From: Microvirga aerilata
GTDB taxonomy: Bacteria > Pseudomonadota > Alphaproteobacteria > Rhizobiales > Beijerinckiaceae
Assembly (NCBI RefSeq): GCF_016743775.1
Contig: NZ_JAEQMY010000009.1
Span: forward strand, 62,001 to 126,000
Length of the DNA stretch: 64,000 nt
Reading direction: 5' to 3'
The notes under the pieces are model-generated. The model searched no databases, was not told the origin of the DNA, and saw nothing but the letters and a program-made list of their open reading frames with translations. This document shows, piece by piece, positions 58,802 through 64,000 of this stretch. The translations under genes and the position numbers were made by a program. How positions within the stretch are numbered: the first letter of the stretch is position 1; the number at the start of each line of letters is the position of its first letter.

Positions 58802-60490
58802 ATGCCCGAAGCTGATACACCTGCATCGGGAACAGAGACTGCGAAGGCATCTGTTCCCGATGTTGCACACTGGCGCGAGGAACTGCGCCTCCTCCTCCAT
58901 CCCGGCAATATCGGTCAATTCGACCACATCGAGCTGACTGAGATCATCGCCACGCCGCGCGGTGCCCGAACGCTCAACGTGCTGTCTGTGGCCGTGCTGG
59001 CCGAGGGGAGACCAGACGTCGGAAAGGTCGAGCAAACCCAGTTCCGCAATCTGCAAATCAGAGTTGACGGCTTCAAGGATTGGCGTTTCGGTGTTGGGCG
59101 CACCCTCCGGTCGCTCATGGCCCTCGACAAAGCTTTAGAGGAGTTTGCCACGACGGGAGTATGGGCGCTGAGCGGCCAAGCGCTCGAGGTGGGCAATATG
59201 TGGCCTGAACCTGCGATGTTTGCCCCACCAGATGGGACAGTCGAGGTCCCACTAAACAAGATCCTGAAGAACAATTTTTGGGCTGGCTCGCACGTGTTCC
59301 GTCTTACCGACCGAGGCAAGGAGAGCTTTGCCCCATTCTTTGCCGACAGACGGCGCCTGCAGGCGCTGTCTGATGCCGTTTCCCAGGACGTGCCAATGGC
59401 CTTCGCGGGTCTTGCGGATCTGCTGGGCGATATCGTAATCCAGCTCCCAGTCACCATCTTGGCGCCGAGTGTCGAGGCGCCGCGCGGCGCGGAGCACTCG
59501 GAAGTGAAGGTAGCGTGGCGGCGAAGATCGGCGCCGCGAGATCTAGTCGTTGCCGCTCGGAACCGTTGGGACGAACTTTTAATCGGTGCAGCCGTGAGCC
59601 AGGGCTTTAGGGATACTGCGAACCTCCCTATCAATGGCCATCGTCAATCTGTTGAATCAGAAACTTGGGACACCACGACAGGTCGCCTTATCAGCGCAAC
59701 AGTGTCTACATCGACCCTCAAGACGATTGAAGTTGATGTGCACGAGGTGCAACATGAACCCCGACTGTTCGCCGCTCCAGATCTTGACGGTGAGCCGCAG
59801 AGGGGACGCGTGGAACTGACGCGCACGAGGACCATCGTCGTTGGTGAGGAGGCGGTGCAGGACGCCAACTATTGGCTCAGTCGTCGGCAGGATCTTGAGG
59901 AGAGGCGCCGTCTCACGGAGACCCGCGACTTTGTCCAATACCGCTCCCGCTCTGGCTCGTCGGACGAGCGAGTCCGGGCTCTGACTGATCTCCGCTTTCT
60001 AATAAACAAACACGGCGAGGCTGGGGTGGATCTCTGGGATCCGTACCTAACTGGAGAGGATCTACTTCAGACCCTATTCTGGTGCAGTCATGGGGACGCA
60101 CCCTTGCGAGGGCTGACCGATGGCCGCGACCCACCATCCAGCGAACCTCCGGACGATGCCGCTCCGCGGGAGCCCACAACGCTAAGAGTGGCCTTCCCAC
60201 ATCGGCAGAGGGCTGTCCTTGAGCGCGATAAGGGCAACTGCCAGGGCCTGCATCTCGAATACCGAACTCGGCGGGGTCCGAAGGGTTGGGGCTTCCATGA
60301 CCGGTTCCTAATCTTCCCGAATGGGCGAGATGGCCCACGGGCATGGTCGCTCGGGACTTCCGTCAACAGCCTGGGTAAGGCGCACCACATCCTGCAACGA
60401 GTCTCGAACCCCGCGATGGTGGCTGGCGCTTTTCAAGATCTTTGGGAAGCGCTGGATGAACCACAACACGTCGTATGGAGATCGTGGTGA
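58802..60490 (+). CDS. VPA1262-like protein with phospholipase-D-like C-terminus
   Basis: 562-residue protein. The N-terminal 240 residues (AHWREELRLLLHPGNIGQ near the start) look like the VPA1262 N-terminal family, as far as I recall it. A WDPYLTGEDLLQTLFWCSHG segment (about residue 412) and the final HDRFLIF (about residue 499) plus GTSVNSLGK (about residue 518) resemble a degenerate HKD (PLD) site with Lys replaced by Arg. No membrane span is seen. The ATG at 58802 is used; GTG at 58775 or 58790 is possible. Overlaps the next gene. Confidence 0.65.
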   Translation: MPEADTPASGTETAKASVPDVAHWREELRLLLHPGNIGQFDHIELTEIIATPRGARTLNVLSVAVLAEGRPDVGKVEQTQFRNLQIRVDGFKDWRFGVGRTLRSLMALDKALEEFATTGVWALSGQALEVGNMWPEPAMFAPPDGTVEVPLNKILKNNFWAGSHVFRLTDRGKESFAPFFADRRRLQALSDAVSQDVPMAFAGLADLLGDIVIQLPVTILAPSVEAPRGAEHSEVKVAWRRRSAPRDLVVAARNRWDELLIGAAVSQGFRDTANLPINGHRQSVESETWDTTTGRLISATVSTSTLKTIEVDVHEVQHEPRLFAAPDLDGEPQRGRVELTRTRTIVVGEEAVQDANYWLSRRQDLEERRRLTETRDFVQYRSRSGSSDERVRALTDLRFLINKHGEAGVDLWDPYLTGEDLLQTLFWCSHGDAPLRGLTDGRDPPSSEPPDDAAPREPTTLRVAFPHRQRAVLERDKGNCQGLHLEYRTRRGPKGWGFHDRFLIFPNGRDGPRAWSLGTSVNSLGKAHHILQRVSNPAMVAGAFQDLWEALDEPQHVVWRSW

Positions 60491-61914
60491 GCCCGCGTGC
60501 GAGGGCGCTAGTGCACCTCCTTAAAGCGTGGGACGGGCACGTCGAGCCACCCGTGAGCCTTGAAGCTGTTATCCGAGAGATGCAGCCGTCGGCTGCCGAC
60601 TCAATGGTTGAGAGCCTGATAGAGGCCGTGCGCAGCGACCTGGCTGATGTTCCGGGCCTGCTTGCAACGCTGACGACGTTAGACCCAGCAGAGTTGCTCC
60701 GGTTAGCTAGGCGTCTCGGCTGGACCGTGCAGACATTCATCGACTTTGATCTTCACCAGCAGCGGTCCAGGTTGAGAATCGAGGCGGCTCTCGCATCCGC
60801 CGCGGTGTGGGACGATACAGGGAGCTTCTGGGAAGCTATGCGCCTCCAACTTGGCGGCTGCCGCCCGGTTTTGACAGCCTTCGAAATCGTGGTGCGGAGC
60901 CGGGCCGCAGATATTCACGTACCTGAAGGTACACCGATATGGGAGCGCGAACACCTCCAGGATTTGCAGGAGGCAGACAGTGAAGCAGATTGGGAGCGTC
61001 TTGCAGAACGAGCCCACGCTTTTCCTAAACTCCCGAGACCCGACCTATGCGTAGCACAGGCAACCCGAGCCCTTGCGCTGCTGGATTGGCCTCGTTTGGT
61101 CCACCTTGCCGATGAGACAAAGAGTTGGCTGCTCGGCCATATGCTCCTAAGCCCCTTGCCGTTGGCAGATGCCTTCCGCCTTGCGACCGCAAGCGTCAGC
61201 GGCCACGTTCGCTTCGCGGCACTGGAACGTATCGTGAGGCGTGAAAAGCGCAGGCTATCACCAGAAGAAGAGACAGCGTTAAAGAATCTTCTGCTTATCT
61301 TGGCCAAGGATGAAAACGATTGGCCGCGCTGGCTTGCAGTCTGCAACCGCTATCCCGTTCGCAACCCTCACATGCAGGCCGCCCTCGGTCGCGCTCTCGC
61401 GCGCAGTGGGATGAGAGCACTTCGGGACTATGTAGAAAGTATCTCATTGCACATATCGGGCGGAGAGGGTCGTGAGTGCGTCACCCGGTGCCTGTCAGTT
61501 TTTCGAGCCTGCGCAGGGCAATCAAAGCGGCACACGCTCTGGCGCGAAGCGTTCAAGCGGTGGCAGACTTGGGACTTCGGCCGTGACGAAGAGCAGGGAC
61601 TCAACACTATCGCTAGGAGCGAGCTCGACTATGGTGTTGTGGGATGGCTTATAGAGGGTGAGGAACAGGAGCCATGCCTGAATCTTGATCAAGCTTTCGA
61701 GCAGGAGTTGAGCGAGCTAGACATACAATGGCATGCATCAGTGAGCACAGCCATTTCAGGTTTTTTTAGATTGTTGTCCCGACATCAAGTCTTGGCTCAT
61801 GCAAGGAGGCAATCAACACGCGATGCGGACTGGCTTCCAGGACCGTCCGTTTATGTGCCGGCAGCTGCAAGCGACGTGTTCAATCAGCGGCGCTACCATT
61901 GGGATGGCCGATAA
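60487..61914 (+). CDS. Unrecognised, probably all-helical partner protein
   Basis: 475 residues that I cannot assign. It is rich in Leu, Ala and Arg with repeated helix-like blocks (for example RFAALERIVRREKRRL and ALGRALARSGMRALRDY), suggesting a HEAT/TPR-like solenoid. The GTG at 60487 overlaps the stop of the first gene as GTGA, with GGAG six bases upstream, so the two are translationally coupled; an ATG at 60475 is also possible. Codon use and G+C resemble the upstream gene, not the core genome. Confidence 0.6.
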   Translation: MSPRARALVHLLKAWDGHVEPPVSLEAVIREMQPSAADSMVESLIEAVRSDLADVPGLLATLTTLDPAELLRLARRLGWTVQTFIDFDLHQQRSRLRIEAALASAAVWDDTGSFWEAMRLQLGGCRPVLTAFEIVVRSRAADIHVPEGTPIWEREHLQDLQEADSEADWERLAERAHAFPKLPRPDLCVAQATRALALLDWPRLVHLADETKSWLLGHMLLSPLPLADAFRLATASVSGHVRFAALERIVRREKRRLSPEEETALKNLLLILAKDENDWPRWLAVCNRYPVRNPHMQAALGRALARSGMRALRDYVESISLHISGGEGRECVTRCLSVFRACAGQSKRHTLWREAFKRWQTWDFGRDEEQGLNTIARSELDYGVVGWLIEGEEQEPCLNLDQAFEQELSELDIQWHASVSTAISGFFRLLSRHQVLAHARRQSTRDADWLPGPSVYVPAAASDVFNQRRYHWDGR

Positions 61915-62306
61915 AACAAGGCGCACAACACCCGCCCGGTGTTGCCTGAATGCATGGTCCGGCGGGCGCGCTCAATGCGCAGAGCATCGGCGGATGCATA
62001 ATTTTTCCTCATGCGACTGCTGCCTTTGACCCTAGGCGGACACTCATGCATCACCGCAGCGATCCTGGCGTGTTGCTTCCCAGACGCCGCGGACAGCATT
62101 CGCATTAATCGCCGCAACGCGGAGGCCAACCATCCGATGGGCCACCTGAGCGCCACGCGTAATGCGATTGCGAATCCGCGTGCTACAATGGCCCGGACCT
62201 GCCAATCGAGCCCTGTGACGGCAATCTCCAGCTCAACCAAGACATTCCGTGGGTGGTCGCCGGAGCATTGTCGCGTCGGGCAATAGGACAAGCGAAACGG
62301 CCAATC
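61915..62306. other. Non-coding or decayed stretch
   Basis: 392 bases between the accessory pair and the umuD fragment. Short open frames on both strands (for example 61893-62369 minus) show no recognisable motif or ribosome site. Probably the 5' border of the element or decayed DNA. Confidence 0.4.
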
Positions 62307-62480
62307 ATGATCAGGAACCGTGGGAATGCCAGTGACGGCGGGACGGTGAGCGTTCCGGTGATCGGTCACGTTGTGTGCGCGGGCTTTCCCTCCCCGGTTC
62401 AGGACGACGTCGAGGGCAACGTGGAGCTTCCGCGCTGGATAGTGCCTAATCCGGCCTTCCGCTGGCCGATACGGCGATGA
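62307..62480 (+). pseudogene. umuD fragment (truncated S24 peptidase)
   Basis: 57 residues. VPVIGHVVCAGFPSP followed by VQDDVEGNVELPRWIVPNPA reads like the autocleavage region (Ala-Gly) of UmuD/LexA-type peptidases. The protein then stops after FRWPIRR, so the catalytic Ser-Lys domain is missing. The upstream part of the frame (from 62253) is not needed. Probably a remnant of umuD, the polymerase V accessory subunit. Confidence 0.6.
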
Positions 62481-62553
62481 CGTTAAAGTGGATCAACCCA
62501 TGGGAAGGGTCCTGGCTCAATCCACGCTCTTCACCTGACAGCGTCAGCGCCCG

Positions 62554-63141
62554 TCAAAGCTCCTGCCTGTCCCAGTGGGGTGCGTATCCGCGCCGTGTTC
62601 GGCCATAATCCGGCACGTCAGTTTCCCGGTTTCTCCTCTCGCCGTGGATCAGCCAGGCGAGGGCGTATCCGGCCGCTGCCGCCGTGAACAGCGCGAGCAA
62701 GGGGTTTCCTGCGACCTGCTGCGTCACGGTGCGCTGACCCTGGCGGATGTAGCGCTCCGCCTCCGGGTATCGCTCGCTCGCCTGTCGGGCGTAGTGCTCG
62801 CCGCGACCGTACATGTCGCGGGCGACGCCTGACGCCTGATCCGAAACCTCGTGCAGGGCATCCCGGACCTGATTCAGAACATGCTCGGTCGAGGCCTGCG
62901 GCGGATCGGCCTGCCGGTCGCCCGCCTGATGGCCGGGTTCCCGCTCGGGCTCGGGGCCTTTGGTGATGGTCACGGAGACCGGGTCGCTCGTCGGAAAGGT
63001 CTCCTCGATGGCGTGGTCGAGCCTTGCATCCAGGTTCTCCTGCGAGTTCTCGGCCAGATCGTTGTCCAAAGGTTGCCTTGCAGACCCGTTCCCCTCCCTT
63101 TCAGGTGCGGATCGGCTGCCAGCATGAGGGGGGTTTGCCAT
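62554..63141 (-). CDS. Small stress-type membrane protein (DUF883/ElaB-like)
   Basis: 195 residues. A polar N-terminus with LDHAIEETFPTSDPVSVT (a short motif common in rhizobial hypothetical proteins), an amphipathic helical middle (about 85-150), then one membrane span (AGNPLLALFTAAAAGYALAW, about residues 148-167). ElaB/YqjD-type proteins bind ribosomes or membranes in stationary phase; that is a family analogy only. It lies between the umuD and umuC remnants, on the other strand. Confidence 0.65.
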   Translation of the reverse strand: MANPPHAGSRSAPEREGNGSARQPLDNDLAENSQENLDARLDHAIEETFPTSDPVSVTITKGPEPEREPGHQAGDRQADPPQASTEHVLNQVRDALHEVSDQASGVARDMYGRGEHYARQASERYPEAERYIRQGQRTVTQQVAGNPLLALFTAAAAGYALAWLIHGERRNRETDVPDYGRTRRGYAPHWDRQEL

Positions 63142-63355
63142 GTGCGTTCTCCAGGGCGCTCCGGGCGGGTCCGTCGCTCAGCGTCCTCGGGGTAACGCCA
63201 AGGCCGCAAAGGCTGTTCCGGCCCTGCTCGATCCGTGCAAGCAGCCTCACCGCACGCAGCGCCCGTCCGGCGGGCTCACGGTCGGGATCGGCGTTGACCC
63301 GTCCCCTTGTCAGCGCCATGTAAACGCAACGTCCATCAGGAAAGGAATGAACTCC

Positions 63356-63493
63356 ATGGCCGGCAAAGCGCGCACCAGACCCTCGTTCAAGAAGAATACC
63401 CGCCGCTACAAGACGGTGATCGCCCCGGCCAAGGTGCTCGAAGGGCAGAGGAACCTCACGAAGAAACGCCGCTACGCCAACCGCCACGGCTAG
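63356..63493 (+). CDS. Very basic 45-residue protein
   Basis: ORF MAGKARTRPSFKKNTRRYKT followed by VIAPAKVLEGQRNLTKKRRY and ANRHG. Roughly a third of its residues are Lys or Arg. The ATG at 63356 (or 63347) follows AGGAAAGGA. The frame extends upstream to 63140 but without features. It could bind nucleic acid; the function is unknown and translation is not proven. Confidence 0.4.
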   Translation: MAGKARTRPSFKKNTRRYKTVIAPAKVLEGQRNLTKKRRYANRHG

Positions 63494-63687
63494 CTGGACG
63501 GCAGACACGGGAAGAACAGCGGATCGCCCCGCTTCTTCAGGGACCGAGGCCACCGGCCACGCCTCGGGCTGCCCCTTCAACCCGGCTGCAACCATAGGCC
63601 TTTCGGGAGGCAGGTTCCGGCGCGAACGGCCGTGACCTAGCCCATCCCGAGGGCCAGCCTCCGCATGGTGCGGATCGGGCCTAGAAG

Positions 63688-64000
63688 GTGGTGAAAGCTG
63701 ATGGTTCTATTTCCAGCTCCACCGCGCCTGTGGATGCCTACCACACCTCCGCGCATGACAAGGACCAGCCGCAGCGGAGCGTCTCGACGACCGTGCAGCT
63801 GATGGAGGCCACCAACGACACCACGATCCTGGTCAAGGCGGCCGAGGCGGGGGCCCGGCAGCTGTGGCGGGACGGCTACCGCTACTCCAAGGCCGGAGTC
63901 GTGACGGTCGATCTCGTGGCCATGGACCGGGCGCCACGCGCCCTCTTCGGCGGCTTCGACCGGGAAAGGGGCGCACGGCTCATGAGCGCCCTGGATGCGG
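63688..64000 (+). pseudogene. umuC 3' fragment, runs past the window end
   Basis: Reads YHTSAHDKDQPQRSVSTTVQ, then LMEATNDTTILVKAAEAGAR and WRDGYRYSKAGVVTVDLV, then GARLMSALDA: the C-terminal DNA-binding region of a Y-family polymerase UmuC. An in-frame TAG at 63682 and no polymerase core upstream mean at least the first 300 or so residues are missing. The 63494-63687 stretch before it holds no recognisable piece of the core. Partial at the right edge. Confidence 0.72.

Noticed and set aside
61893..62369. 158-residue minus-strand frame
   Set aside because: No motif, no ribosome site, overlaps the umuD fragment and the end of the accessory gene.

Overview
The window is high-GC chromosomal DNA from an alphaproteobacterium of the order Hyphomicrobiales (Rhizobiales), most likely close to Microvirga or Methylobacterium. 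The reasons are a CcrM-type methyltransferase, an F0 ATPase operon with split b/b' subunits, the mutY-DUF721-dsbA-smc order, an ispH-thrB-rnhA operon, two GTTC-N7-GTTC (alphaproteobacterial LexA) boxes and typical rhizobial IalB and DUF1127 proteins. The genus is inferred from gene order and protein style; no database search was run.

Layout. 0.1-8 kb: DNA maintenance and small enzymes (uracil-DNA glycosylase, YpfJ-type metallopeptidase, moaB, a radical SAM protein behind a LexA box, rnhB, ccrM). 8-16 kb: an iron- or phosphonate-type ABC importer without an ATPase gene, a metallophosphoesterase, an alpha/beta hydrolase, a LysR regulator, a secreted trypsin-like protein, and mutY. 16-25 kb: a DciA-like protein, a DsbA-like protein, smc, the F0 operon atpI-B-E-b'-b with promoter and terminator, a HAD hydrolase and a frameshifted gamma-glutamylcyclotransferase gene. 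25-30.4 kb: a minus-strand glycine cleavage operon (gcvT-gcvH-osmC-gcvPA-gcvPB) behind a tandem glycine riboswitch. 30.5-40 kb: a CNNM/CorC protein, a lipoprotein, an IalB protein, then the aa3 cytochrome c oxidase cluster coxB-ctaD-ctaB-small coxF-like gene-ctaG-coxC-DUF983-surf1, with an FNR/FixK-like box in front. 40-51 kb: GNAT-thrC-M16 peptidase, a membrane GGDEF/EAL protein, yqgE, a DsbD-alpha-like protein, a peroxiredoxin, and ispH-thrB-rnhA. 51-57.6 kb: a Kef-type antiporter overlapping a MATE exporter, a DUF937-like protein, DUF1127, LysR and EamA genes.

57.6-64 kb is the accessory part. It starts with an array of CTGCAAC repeats and a LexA box in front of a small HTH protein. Then comes a two-gene, translationally coupled unit of lower GC: a VPA1262-like protein with a phospholipase-D-like C-terminus plus an unrecognised, probably all-helical partner. 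After it lie the remains of a umuDC locus: a umuD fragment cut off after its autocleavage region and, 1.2 kb further on, a umuC 3' fragment that runs out of the window, with two small genes between them. The two-gene unit is the best candidate here for an undescribed system, possibly antiviral; this is an inference from architecture and position.
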